Shown here piece by piece: positions 55,556 through 64,000 of a stretch of 64,000 nucleotides of DNA (position 1 is the first letter of the stretch; every line of letters starts with the position of its first letter). The position numbers were made by a program, and so were the translations under genes. This DNA comes from Marinobacter zhanjiangensis. GTDB lineage: Bacteria > Pseudomonadota > Gammaproteobacteria > Pseudomonadales > Oleiphilaceae. The stretch spans positions 1 to 64,000 of the forward strand of contig NZ_BMXV01000004.1 in assembly GCF_014651935.1 (NCBI RefSeq), in the 5' to 3' direction. The notes beneath the pieces were generated by a model. That model was given only the letters and a program-made list of their open reading frames with translations, made no database searches and had not been told where the DNA came from.

Positions 55556-56710
55556 ATGGAACTCGAGCTCGCCATCACCAGCTACCAGCGGCTGTCGCCC
55601 GCCGTTATCTCCACCAGACGATTCGCGCCCGGACAGGTCTGGGTTATCGGTCGTTCGGAATCCTGTGACTGGCATCTGCCCGACCCCGGCAAGGTGGTTT
55701 CTTCCCGTCATGCGGAGATTCGTTGTGACGGCAGCGGGCGTTTTCTGATCCGTGATACCTCCACCAACGGCGTTTTTATCAACGATAGCCCGGATCCACT
55801 GGGTCGTGATGCCGAGTCGCCCCTCGACAATGGCGATCGCCTGCGTGTCGGCGACTACGAGCTTTCAGTCAGTCTGGTGGGCGCGGAATCCCCGGTGGAC
55901 TCCAAACACCAGCCGGCGGCCCCGGAGCCATCTGTTTCCTCGTCGCCTCCCCCTGTCGCCAGTGCCATGTCTGCCCCGGATCCGGAGCCGATACCCCAGG
56001 GCCAAGGCAGCAGTGATATCAATTCGATGCTGGCTTCCGGTCTCAATGAACGTTTCCTCGGTGACAGCCACGTCGAAATGCCGAAATCGGAAATCCCCGA
56101 TCAGTGGGACTGGGGCTCGGTGACCGGGCCGGAGCAGGACACCGAGCGGGCGGCGAAGCAGCAGGCCGGTCAGCTCCAGGCACTGATGGAAGGGCTGGGG
56201 TTGCGGGGGATGGACGCCGAGTCGCTCACGCCCGATCAGTGTCGCGCTCTGGGTGACCTGACCAGAACCCTGCTGGACCGGTTGCTGGACCTGCTGCATA
56301 TGCGGGCTCGCCAGAAACAGCAGCTGCGGGTAAAGCAGACGCTGTTCCAGCGCAGCGAAAACAATCCGCTGAAATTCTCGGCCACTTCCAGCGATGCCCT
56401 GGAAAGCCTGCTGTTCCGCCGACACCCGTCGTTCCTCGGGCCGGAGGAGGCGGTGTCCCAGGCGTTCGGTGATGTGGTCAGCCATGAACGCGCCCTGCTC
56501 CAGGGCGTGGAAGATGTTATCCGGGATATTCTGCAGCCCCCTTCCGGAGAGGAAGATGGTGGGTTGCTCCGCAAGCGCAAGGCACTGGCGGCGATGCATG
56601 AGCGGCGCCAGCAGCACCTGCAGGAGTACGGTGATGTCGACCGTATGCTGCGCAGCGATACTTTTGTGGACGCCTATGAAGTGGCGGTCAGTCGTAGTGA
56701 AAGGGAGTAG
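55556..56710 (+). CDS. tagH: T6SS-associated FHA domain protein TagH
   Basis: An N-terminal FHA domain (about 1-105) has the phosphothreonine-binding residues GRSESCDW, VVSSRHAEI and TSTNGVFIN. A Pro/Ser-rich linker (about 110-160) follows. The C-terminal TagH domain (about 190-384) includes LRGMDAESLTPDQ and FLGPEEAVSQAFGDV. It is the expected docking partner for PpkA-phosphorylated Thr. ATG 55556 (MELELAITSYQ) is chosen; the longer frame has no family match. First gene of the operon. Confidence 0.93.
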   Translation: MELELAITSYQRLSPAVISTRRFAPGQVWVIGRSESCDWHLPDPGKVVSSRHAEIRCDGSGRFLIRDTSTNGVFINDSPDPLGRDAESPLDNGDRLRVGDYELSVSLVGAESPVDSKHQPAAPEPSVSSSPPPVASAMSAPDPEPIPQGQGSSDINSMLASGLNERFLGDSHVEMPKSEIPDQWDWGSVTGPEQDTERAAKQQAGQLQALMEGLGLRGMDAESLTPDQCRALGDLTRTLLDRLLDLLHMRARQKQQLRVKQTLFQRSENNPLKFSATSSDALESLLFRRHPSFLGPEEAVSQAFGDVVSHERALLQGVEDVIRDILQPPSGEEDGGLLRKRKALAAMHERRQQHLQEYGDVDRMLRSDTFVDAYEVAVSRSERE

Positions 56711-56717
56711 TCAGACA

Positions 56718-57179
56718 ATGCGATGGTTTCAGTGTTTGTTCCTTGTAAGTGTTGTGGTGCTGAACGGCTGCGCGGTGGCCAATTACGTGGTGGACCCCTA
56801 TACCAACCTCGGTTTCGAGGCCGGTGACAACATCAACCCTGACGCCTCGGGGCGCGCGTCGCCGCTGGTGATTCGGGTGTACGAACTACGGTCCGTGGAC
56901 ACCTTCCGCAGTGCCGGTTTCTTCGACCTGTATGACGAGCCGGACAGTGTGCTCAACGAGGATCTGCTGTCCATGCAGGAAGTGTTGTTGCGTCCGGAAC
57001 TGGTGGAAACGCTGCCCACCATGACCCTGAACGAGAACACCCGCTATCTCGGCATAGTGGCGGCGTTCCAGAACATCGACGAGGCCGGTTGGAAAATGAT
57101 TCTGGACGCCAAGCCGAGGGGGTACCAGGACATCAGGATCGCCGTGGACGGCCTCGAGCTTGAGCGGGTTCGCGACTGA
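56718..57179 (+). CDS. tssJ: T6SS lipoprotein TssJ
   Basis: The 153-residue protein has a lipobox VVLNGC, so Cys18 is lipidated and the protein sits in the outer membrane. It contacts TssM. A beta-sandwich with LVIRVYELRSVDTFRSAGFFDLY and LGIVAAFQNIDEAGWK is typical. The start is ATG 56718, 7 bp after tagH. Confidence 0.95.
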   Translation: MRWFQCLFLVSVVVLNGCAVANYVVDPYTNLGFEAGDNINPDASGRASPLVIRVYELRSVDTFRSAGFFDLYDEPDSVLNEDLLSMQEVLLRPELVETLPTMTLNENTRYLGIVAAFQNIDEAGWKMILDAKPRGYQDIRIAVDGLELERVRD

Positions 57180-57233
57180 CCGGTTCTCTCGTCAGAGCCG
57201 GAAGCGTTACCAGATAAAAAAGGACAGCACATC

Positions 57234-58556
57234 ATGGAACGATTGGCCAAAGTTGCCTGGTCTGAGGGCATGCTGCTCAGACCACAGCATTTCCAGCAGC
57301 AGGACCGCTTCCTGTATCACGCTGCCTGCCAGCGTCACAATCTGATGAATCCGCACGGTTACGGTGTGCGGGAGCTGGTGATGGACCAGCAGGCGCCGGC
57401 TCTCGGGCAGATCAGCCTGGTCAGGGTGACCGGTATCTTTCCGGATGGCATGCCGTTCGCCTTTGACCAGAGCGATGGCCTGGAGCTTGACGTACCCGGC
57501 GACGCCCGGGATGAGCTGATCTGGCTGGCAGTGCCCACGGAACGCCAGGCGGGGGTCAATATTGCCGTGCCGGACCAGGGGCAGGTGGCCCGTTACCTGT
57601 TCCAGGAGGGCAGCATTCAGGATGATTCCGATGAAAGCGGCGAGGAAGAAACCCTGGGCCTGGCGCGGCTGAATCCGACACTGCGCATGGGGCGTGAGGA
57701 CCTGGCCGGCTTCGCCGCCATTCCGGTGGCCCGTGTGGTGGAAGTGATTGCCGACAAGGAAGTGCGGCTGGACCGTAATTTCATGCCGCCATGCCTGGAT
57801 ATCGAGCGCATCGCACCGCTGTCCTCGCTGGTGCGTGAATCCCTGGCCATGGTCAAGCAGCGGGGCAGGGCACTGGCCGGGCGCATGCAGAAGGGCGCCG
57901 AGCAGTCCACCACGCTGTTCGATGTGCTGATGCTGCAGACCCTGAACCGCTGGCAGCCGACCCTGGAGCACCTCAAGGACAGCCCGCTGGTGCATCCGGA
58001 GCGCTTCTACGAGCTGGTGGTTACGCTGATCGGCGAGCTGGCCACTTTCACCCGGGCCGAGAAAGTACCGCCAAAGCTGCCGGAGTACCGCCATGACCGG
58101 CTCACGGAAACCTTCGGTGACCTGGCCGCCGCCCTCAGCCAGTCGCTGAGCACGGTGCTGGAACAGACCGCTGTCGCCCTGAAGCTGGAAGAGGCCCAGT
58201 TCGGTATCAAGGTGGCGCCGCTCACCGACAAGTCCATGCTGGAAACCGCCCAGTTCGTGCTGGCGGTACAGGCTGACCTCACCACCGAGGACATCCGCCG
58301 TCGCCTGCCGGCCCAGATCAAGCTGGGGCCGGTGGAGCACATCCGTGACCTGGTCAACAACCATCTGCCGGGTATCGGTATCAGCGCCCTGCCGGTGGCG
58401 CCGCGGCAGATTCCGTTCCATGCCGGCTATCACTACTTCCTGCTGGATAACAAGAGTGATCGCTGGGAGCAGCTCAAGCAAAGCGGCGGTCTGGCGCTGC
58501 ACGTGTCCGGCAACTACCCGGGACTCAAGCTGGAACTCTGGGCCATCAGGCAGTAG
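57234..58556 (+). CDS. tssK: T6SS baseplate protein TssK
   Basis: TssK links the baseplate to the TssLM membrane complex. The 440-residue protein begins with WSEGMLLRPQHFQQQDRFL, the family's N-terminal signature. PCLDIERIAPLSSLV, ELATFTRAEKVPPKLPEYRHD and the C-terminal IPFHAGYHYFLLD are also typical. It is full length and located between tssJ and tssL. Confidence 0.97.
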   Translation: MERLAKVAWSEGMLLRPQHFQQQDRFLYHAACQRHNLMNPHGYGVRELVMDQQAPALGQISLVRVTGIFPDGMPFAFDQSDGLELDVPGDARDELIWLAVPTERQAGVNIAVPDQGQVARYLFQEGSIQDDSDESGEEETLGLARLNPTLRMGREDLAGFAAIPVARVVEVIADKEVRLDRNFMPPCLDIERIAPLSSLVRESLAMVKQRGRALAGRMQKGAEQSTTLFDVLMLQTLNRWQPTLEHLKDSPLVHPERFYELVVTLIGELATFTRAEKVPPKLPEYRHDRLTETFGDLAAALSQSLSTVLEQTAVALKLEEAQFGIKVAPLTDKSMLETAQFVLAVQADLTTEDIRRRLPAQIKLGPVEHIRDLVNNHLPGIGISALPVAPRQIPFHAGYHYFLLDNKSDRWEQLKQSGGLALHVSGNYPGLKLELWAIRQ

Positions 58557-58597
58557 CCCGCACACAGGGATGTTGAGTATCAGACAGGGACGACAAC

Positions 58598-59908
58598 ATG
58601 AACGACAGTACTGTAATCAAGCCCAGGCCGGGGGCCCGGCAGGTAGATCCGAGGCCCGACCGGCCATCAGCCGACGATGACCGCACCCAGCTCTCATCAC
58701 CAGCCGGTGGCAGCAGTGACCGTGGCCTGCCTACCGACTCCACGGGCCGGTTCCGGCTGCCATCCACCCGGCTGGGGCCGGTGTGCGACGAGGCTTCGCG
58801 CCTGCTATCGGTAGCCAACCGCCTGTCACGGGCGGAGAGCGTGGAAGACATGACGCACCTGCGGCGCCAGTGCATGGACCTGGTGCGGGAATACCGGGCA
58901 GCACTGAAAGCGGCGGAGCAGAGTCCGGAAACCGTCGATGTGGCCTCCTACTGTGTCTGCGCCCTGCTGGATGAGATCGTACTCAACAGCAGCTGGGGCC
59001 AGAACGGCCAATGGGCGGCCGCCTCCCTGCTGTCGGAATTCCACTCCCAGACCTGGTCCGGCACCCACTTCTTCGAGCTGGTGGACAAGGCCCGCCGGAC
59101 CTCCAATGTGCCGCTGATGATGCTGCAGTACCTGTGCCTGTCCCTGGGCTTCAAGGGGCGGTACCGGGTCGAGGAACGCGGTGAGGAACAGCTCGATATC
59201 CTGCGGGACTGCCTGTACCACGAAATCTGCGCCGACCAGGGGCGTTTTTCCACGCCCTTCGATCGCAGCTGGGAAGACCGGGTCACCCCGGGCTCCGGGC
59301 TGAGCCATGGTATTCCCCTGTGGGTGGGCGCCGCTGTCTGTGCGGTGGTGCTTCTGCTGGGCTACCTGTGGTCCACTCATATGCTCAACTCGTTTGCCGA
59401 GCCGGTGCTGGCGGACCTCAACAGTATCGGCGTGCCCGAACGCCCGGCCCGGGAAGGTCCCGGCAATCCGGACGACTTGCGCTACCTGAAGCAGATGCTG
59501 CAAACCGAGATCGACAAGGGTCTGGTGGAGCTGGACGGGGAAGGCCCCGACACACGCCTGCGCATCGGCAACGAGGCTCTGTTTGACTCCGGCGGCGTTG
59601 ATGTCAGTGCGGACATGGTGCCGGTGATCAGCAAGATTGCCCGGGCCCTGGAATCCACCAGCGGCTCCATACTGGTGACCGGTCATACCGACAACCGGCC
59701 GATTGCCACCACCCAGTACCCCTCCAACTGGCACCTGTCGCTGGCGCGTGCTACCTCGGTGTCCGACATGCTGGGGCGCAATGGCAACCTCAAGGGCCGG
59801 TTATGGCCGGAGGGCAGGGGTGAAGCCGAGCCCCTGTTCGAGAACGACACCGCCGAGAACCGCGCCCGCAACCGTCGCGTGGAAATCCTCCTGGTACCGG
59901 AAACCTAA
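58598..59908 (+). CDS. tssL: T6SS membrane protein TssL with OmpA domain
   Basis: A cytoplasmic DotU-like domain (about 65-225) contains YCVCALLDEIVLNSSWG and FFELVDKA. One transmembrane helix (about 238-258) follows. The periplasmic C-terminus (about 320-436) is an OmpA peptidoglycan-binding domain with ILVTGHTDNRPIATTQ and RRVEILL. The extended form anchors the complex to the cell wall without a separate TagL. The N-terminal 65 residues are disordered. Confidence 0.95.
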   Translation: MNDSTVIKPRPGARQVDPRPDRPSADDDRTQLSSPAGGSSDRGLPTDSTGRFRLPSTRLGPVCDEASRLLSVANRLSRAESVEDMTHLRRQCMDLVREYRAALKAAEQSPETVDVASYCVCALLDEIVLNSSWGQNGQWAAASLLSEFHSQTWSGTHFFELVDKARRTSNVPLMMLQYLCLSLGFKGRYRVEERGEEQLDILRDCLYHEICADQGRFSTPFDRSWEDRVTPGSGLSHGIPLWVGAAVCAVVLLLGYLWSTHMLNSFAEPVLADLNSIGVPERPAREGPGNPDDLRYLKQMLQTEIDKGLVELDGEGPDTRLRIGNEALFDSGGVDVSADMVPVISKIARALESTSGSILVTGHTDNRPIATTQYPSNWHLSLARATSVSDMLGRNGNLKGRLWPEGRGEAEPLFENDTAENRARNRRVEILLVPET

Positions 59909-59924
59909 GGAAGAGGTCTGAGTT

Positions 59925-62900
59925 ATGGCATGGATTCGCCGGATAACCGGTTTTTTTACCTGGCGCAGGGTGTTCCTGTTCCTGGGCCTGCTGGCCCTGG
60001 TGCTGCTGATCTGGTTTGGCGGCCCATTGCTGGCCATCGCAGATTACAAGCCCCTGGCCTCGGTGGCGGCGCGGCTGGTGTTCCTGTTGAGCCTGGTGAT
60101 CGTCTTCCTGGCGGTAAGCCTGTGGCGCGCCCGCCGTCAACGCAAGGACAACGAAAAGGTTGTCACCGAGATGATGGCGGGCAACGACCAGGACGAATTG
60201 CTCAAGGAGGAAATGGAGACCCAGCGCAATAACCTGCGCAAGGCCCTGGCCCTGATGAAGCAGTGGAAGCCGGGGCGCTTCCGATCCGTCTACGAACTGC
60301 CCTGGTACATGATCATCGGTGCTCCCGGCTCCGGCAAGTCCACGGCGCTGCTCAACTCCGGTCTGGAGTTTCCCCTGAAAAGCGAAATGGGGCTGGATTC
60401 GGTCAAGGGCGTGGGCGGCACCCGGTACTGTGACTGGTGGTTCACCAACCGTGCCGTGATCATCGACACCGCTGGCCGTTACACCACCCAGGAATCCGGT
60501 GACAAGCGTGACGCCAAGGGCTGGAAGTCGTTCCTGGGGCTGTTGCGCAAGTACCGTTCCCGCCAGCCCATCAACGGCGTCATCCTGTCGGTCAGTGTGG
60601 CCGACCTGCTGGAGCAGACACCCACCGAACGCCAGCTTCATGCCCGGGCCCTGAAGCAGCGGGTCCAGGAATTGCGCAACCGTCTGGGTGTGGTGTTCCC
60701 GGTCTATGTGCTGCTCACCAAATTCGACCTGCTGGAAGGCTTCTCGGATACCTTCGCCATGCTCTCGGAGCAGGAGCGGGAGGAAGTCTTCGGTATCACC
60801 TTTGACCTGCATTCGGTGCGGGACGCCGAGCAGCTTCCGGCCATGTTCGAGCAGGAATTCAACAGCCTGCTGGAGCGTCTGAGTCACTTCCTGCTGCACC
60901 GTCTTCAGCAGGAACGCACGCCGGAAACCCGCCGTCGTATCTATCAGTTCCCCAAGCAGGTGGCACTGCTCAAGGCACCGCTGTGGAACCTGATGAAAGA
61001 AGTCTTCTTCCCCTCCGCGTACGAGGAAGTGCCCCTGCTGCGGGGTATCTACCTGGTGTCCTCGGAACAGGACGGTCGCACCAGCGACAAGGTGTCCTCG
61101 CTGGTGGATCGCCAGCTCAGGCTGAACGTGCCCGGCAAAGCCCGCCCCGCCAATGGCCTGCCCAGCGACGGCTTTTTCCTGCATCGCCTGTTCGACAGTA
61201 TCATCTTTTCGGAATACGGCCTGGCCATGGCCGACGGTGCCAAGGACCGGCGCTACCGTCGCCTGCGCCAGGTGGCCGTGGCCGCCATGGTGCTGGTCAC
61301 CGCCGGTATCGGGGCGTCCTGGTACATGGAGTATCAGTGGAGCCGTGACCTGATAGCCGGCTACCGGGACGACATGAACCAGCTCCAGGATGACATGAGC
61401 CGCCTCAAGACCAGTGACGGCAACTGGCTGGTGCTGAACGACACCCTGAACACCGCCGCCGGCATGCCCGGGGTGATGGGGACACTATTACCGGAAGGCG
61501 GCAACTATCCACTGGGTTTCTTCCAGAATGGCTCCCTGGCGCAGGCCGCCGAAGGTGCCTATGGCCGCCTGCTGCAGTACCGGTTTGCCGAAGCCTTCCG
61601 GGAGACCATGGAAAGCGAAATTTCCAGCAACCTGGGCAACCTGGAATACCTCTACGAAAGCCTGAAAACCTATCTGATGGTCAGCAACCGGGAGCATTTC
61701 CAGCAGGAGCAGGTGGCGGCCTGGTTCGAGTTCATGCTGGGGCGGCAGATTCCCGGCGAGGTCAACCGGCCTTCCCGGGAAGAGCTTGACCGGCACCTGG
61801 GGCAGTATCTGGCCCTGAACCACAACATTCCGGCAGACCGTGAGCTGGTCTCCCGGGCCCGGGGCGAGCTGACCGCCATGCCCCTGGACGAGCGCGCCTA
61901 CCAGCGTATCCGGGCCGACGCCCTGAGCGCGGGGCTGCCCGAGTTCACGGTGAACAAGGTACTTGGTACCGTCGCCGAGGAGATTTTCGAGCGTCGCTCC
62001 GGCGCCTCCATGCGCGATGGTGTCCCGGGCCTGTACACGGCCAATGGCTATCGTGGTGTGTTCGAGCCGGAGCGCGACCAGATTGTCGGGCACCTGCTGC
62101 AAGACTCCTGGGTGTATGGCGAGGAAACCGAGGACTTCCGCAACCTCAATGAAGGACGCATCAGGCAGCTGGTGGAGGACCGGTACTTCCGCGACTATAT
62201 CCATGTCTGGGAACAGCTGCTGTCGGACCTGCGGGTGCGGCGCTTCAACAGCAGTCGTGAAGGTCGCTACCTGATGAGCCTGCTGGCAGGGCTGGAAGAT
62301 CCCGTTGGTCGGCTGGTGGAAGCCGTTCGCTATAACACGCGACTATCCGTGGAGGAGCAGCAGGATCCGGCTACCGGCGAAGCGCTGGACAATGCCAGCG
62401 ACATGGCACAGGAGGGGCTACGCCGCCGCAGCCGGGCGTTTGACCGCATGAGCCGGATCATGCCGGAAAGCGTGATCGCCGAGCATGAGCTGACGCCGGT
62501 GGATCGTGCCTTCCGTCCGCTCCATGAGGTCAGCGAGGAAACCCTGGGTACCATCAGGGATCGCGCGCGGACCATGGCCCGCTATCTGGCGGAACAGGAT
62601 CAGGGCATGTCCGACGCTTTTGCCACTGTGTCCCGCTCCGACTTCGAGAATGCGGTAAAAACCCTCCATGCCGCCGTCGGTAACAGCCAGTCGCCGCAGC
62701 TGCAGACCTGGCTGGGTGAAGTGCCAGGGGATGCCCGAAGACTGGTGAAAGTATCCTCCACCCGCCGCGTGAACAATGTCTGGCGCAGCAATGTGTACCG
62801 GGAATACCAGCAGGCCATTGCCGGCCAGTATCCCCTCGCCCGTGAGGCGGAATCGGAAGTGGCGCTGGCGGACTTCGCGGCGTTCTTCGGATACGGTGGC

Positions 62901-63452
62901 GCACTGGATACCTATTTCCAGGAGCATGTGGCGGAACATGTGGACACCGGTACCTCGCCATGGACCCTGTCGCCGGCGGCGGGCATCCGTCAGTCCAGCC
63001 TGCAGGTATTCCGGCAGGCACGTCGCATCCGGGAGGCGTTCTTTATCAACGGTACCCAAGAGCTGAAAGCGTCCTTCACCCTGAAGCCGGCCTATCTGGA
63101 CGGCCGGCTGGCCTCCCTCAAGCTGAGAATTGGCGACCGGACCCTCAATTACCGGCACGGCCCACCCCGCACCATGGCCTTTGACTGGCCCATGTCGTCG
63201 GGCTCCGGCGTCAGGGTTACCCTGACCCGGGGCACCGGCACCGATACCGCCATCCAGGCGAAGTTTGATGGTGACTGGGCGCTGTTCCGTTTCCTGGGGG
63301 CCTATGGTGGCCTGTCCGGTTCCGGGCGTACCCGCAATGTCGACATCCTTTCCGATGGCTATCTGGCCACGCTGGAAATGACGCCGGATTCGGTCAAGCA
63401 TCCATTCGACCTGTCGGTACTGCACGACTTCCGTCTGCCGTCGAGACTCTGA
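59925..63452 (+). CDS. tssM: T6SS inner-membrane protein TssM (IcmF)
   Basis: The 1175-residue protein is complete. Two N-terminal transmembrane helices (about 16-32 and 47-67) precede a cytoplasmic domain with an intact Walker A GAPGSGKST (133-141) and IIDTAGRYTTQ. A third helix (about 450-470) leads to the large periplasmic part that binds TssJ. The C-terminal domain includes AFDWPMSSGSGVRVTL. tssL ends 16 bp upstream. ATP binding appears possible, although it is not required in all systems. Confidence 0.96.
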   Translation: MAWIRRITGFFTWRRVFLFLGLLALVLLIWFGGPLLAIADYKPLASVAARLVFLLSLVIVFLAVSLWRARRQRKDNEKVVTEMMAGNDQDELLKEEMETQRNNLRKALALMKQWKPGRFRSVYELPWYMIIGAPGSGKSTALLNSGLEFPLKSEMGLDSVKGVGGTRYCDWWFTNRAVIIDTAGRYTTQESGDKRDAKGWKSFLGLLRKYRSRQPINGVILSVSVADLLEQTPTERQLHARALKQRVQELRNRLGVVFPVYVLLTKFDLLEGFSDTFAMLSEQEREEVFGITFDLHSVRDAEQLPAMFEQEFNSLLERLSHFLLHRLQQERTPETRRRIYQFPKQVALLKAPLWNLMKEVFFPSAYEEVPLLRGIYLVSSEQDGRTSDKVSSLVDRQLRLNVPGKARPANGLPSDGFFLHRLFDSIIFSEYGLAMADGAKDRRYRRLRQVAVAAMVLVTAGIGASWYMEYQWSRDLIAGYRDDMNQLQDDMSRLKTSDGNWLVLNDTLNTAAGMPGVMGTLLPEGGNYPLGFFQNGSLAQAAEGAYGRLLQYRFAEAFRETMESEISSNLGNLEYLYESLKTYLMVSNREHFQQEQVAAWFEFMLGRQIPGEVNRPSREELDRHLGQYLALNHNIPADRELVSRARGELTAMPLDERAYQRIRADALSAGLPEFTVNKVLGTVAEEIFERRSGASMRDGVPGLYTANGYRGVFEPERDQIVGHLLQDSWVYGEETEDFRNLNEGRIRQLVEDRYFRDYIHVWEQLLSDLRVRRFNSSREGRYLMSLLAGLEDPVGRLVEAVRYNTRLSVEEQQDPATGEALDNASDMAQEGLRRRSRAFDRMSRIMPESVIAEHELTPVDRAFRPLHEVSEETLGTIRDRARTMARYLAEQDQGMSDAFATVSRSDFENAVKTLHAAVGNSQSPQLQTWLGEVPGDARRLVKVSSTRRVNNVWRSNVYREYQQAIAGQYPLAREAESEVALADFAAFFGYGGALDTYFQEHVAEHVDTGTSPWTLSPAAGIRQSSLQVFRQARRIREAFFINGTQELKASFTLKPAYLDGRLASLKLRIGDRTLNYRHGPPRTMAFDWPMSSGSGVRVTLTRGTGTDTAIQAKFDGDWALFRFLGAYGGLSGSGRTRNVDILSDGYLATLEMTPDSVKHPFDLSVLHDFRLPSRL

Positions 63453-63472
63453 GTATAAAAAGGAAAACCATA

Positions 63473-64000
63473 ATGAGTTGGGGATACATGGGAAAGGTGC
63501 CGGGTCGGGGAGACTTCCTGACCCACAACGTGCACCCTGAAATCCGCGACCTGTTTTTCGAGTGGTGCCAGGCCAGTCTGGCGGTCAGTCGTGATCAACT
63601 GGGGGATGGCTGGATGGATGCCTACCTGACCGCGCCGATCTGGCATTTCTGTGCCAGCCCCGGCGGCATGGCCGAAACCGGGGTGGTGGGCACCATGATT
63701 CCCTCCGTGGACCGGGTGGGTCGCCATTTTCCGTTCATCGCGGTAGCGGATTACAGCGGCATAGCCATGGACGCCTGGCGCCACCCCGACTGGGCTGCCG
63801 CCATGGAAGACAGTATTCTGGCAGTACTGGACGACAACTGGGAAGAAGACCCCTGGCGTCAGAAGCTGGCCGATGTTCCCCTGCCCACTTCCGACAGCAC
63901 CCGTCTGGCCTGGCCCATGGCGGAGGGTAATGTGATGATTCCGGGCGAAGCGCGGGAATCCGAGTGGCTGGACGCCCTGCTCAGGCGGCAGAATGGGCAG
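63473..64000 (+). CDS. tagF: T6SS accessory protein TagF (partial, runs off window)
   Basis: The first 176 codons are present. MSWGYMGKVPGRGDFL, FFEWCQASLAVSRDQLGDGW and MIPSVDRVGRHFPF match the TagF family. In P. aeruginosa, TagF is a post-translational repressor that acts through Fha. AAGGAAA precedes the ATG. In related loci a PppA phosphatase gene lies beside tagF, so one may be found outside the window. Confidence 0.93.
   Translation, partial: MSWGYMGKVPGRGDFLTHNVHPEIRDLFFEWCQASLAVSRDQLGDGWMDAYLTAPIWHFCASPGGMAETGVVGTMIPSVDRVGRHFPFIAVADYSGIAMDAWRHPDWAAAMEDSILAVLDDNWEEDPWRQKLADVPLPTSDSTRLAWPMAEGNVMIPGEARESEWLDALLRRQNGQ

Overview
The window looks like chromosome from a Marinobacter-like marine gammaproteobacterium. 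This is inferred from gene content and order (ftsY-ftsE-ftsX-rpoH beside rsmD and mutM, greB, acnA with a DUF2288 gene, lysO, tmcA, an HSI-type type VI secretion locus), from the GC-rich coding sequence and from the large number of signalling proteins. No rRNA, tRNA, CRISPR array, complete insertion sequence or prophage was seen.

Layout. 1-7.5 kb is housekeeping: mutM, a fatty-acid desaturase behind a FabR/DesT-like palindrome, rsmD, then ftsY-ftsE-ftsX and rpoH. The ftsX stop lies inside a 166-bp fold-back repeat whose relative is cut by the left window edge. 7.5-9.2 kb carries a tartronate-semialdehyde reductase and a hydroxypyruvate isomerase (glyoxylate metabolism). 9.4-11.6 kb is an OmpR-type two-component system. 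11.5-15.3 kb holds small genes: a charged helical protein, a candidate sRNA with a strong terminator, greB behind a stand-alone integrase N-terminal domain, an acyl-CoA-binding protein, and a periplasmic sugar dehydrogenase followed by cytochrome c. 15.6-22.7 kb has a TonB-dependent receptor and a 1660-residue Ser/Thr kinase-ATPase-GAF-GGDEF protein. 23-27.5 kb has acnA, two small conserved genes and a LysO-type exporter.

27.5-39.9 kb is an almost uninterrupted signalling block: two hybrid-less histidine kinases, an Hpt-pseudoREC-REC-GGDEF protein, a CheY-like receiver, an EAL-HDOD protein, a chemoreceptor with a His-rich membrane sensor, a REC-HDOD protein with Glu in place of the phosphoacceptor Asp, and an HD-GYP phosphodiesterase. 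The set has the parts for a phosphorelay feeding into cyclic-di-GMP turnover.

40-49.7 kb returns to general functions: a TatD nuclease, a PPK2-type kinase, a methyltransferase, an OmpA/OprF-like porin, a DUF4124 protein, a UvrD-like helicase, a DUF2237 protein and tmcA. 49.7-53.0 kb is visibly more AT-rich and contains a small membrane protein, an OmpA-anchored protein with a duplicated DUF4892-like domain, a secreted Cys-containing protein and a truncated TadG-like pilus gene; it reads as an acquired or decayed insert. 53.0-64.0 kb is a type VI secretion locus: ppkA faces away from tagH(fha)-tssJ-tssK-tssL-tssM-tagF, and tagF runs off the right edge. PpkA plus the FHA protein suggests post-translational threonine-phosphorylation control of the apparatus.

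The strongest leads for something not well described are the signalling block with its altered receivers, the kinase-ATPase-GGDEF fusion, the duplicated DUF4892-OmpA protein, the solo integrase domain upstream of greB, the fold-back repeat family with a conserved loop and changing stem, and the candidate sRNA.
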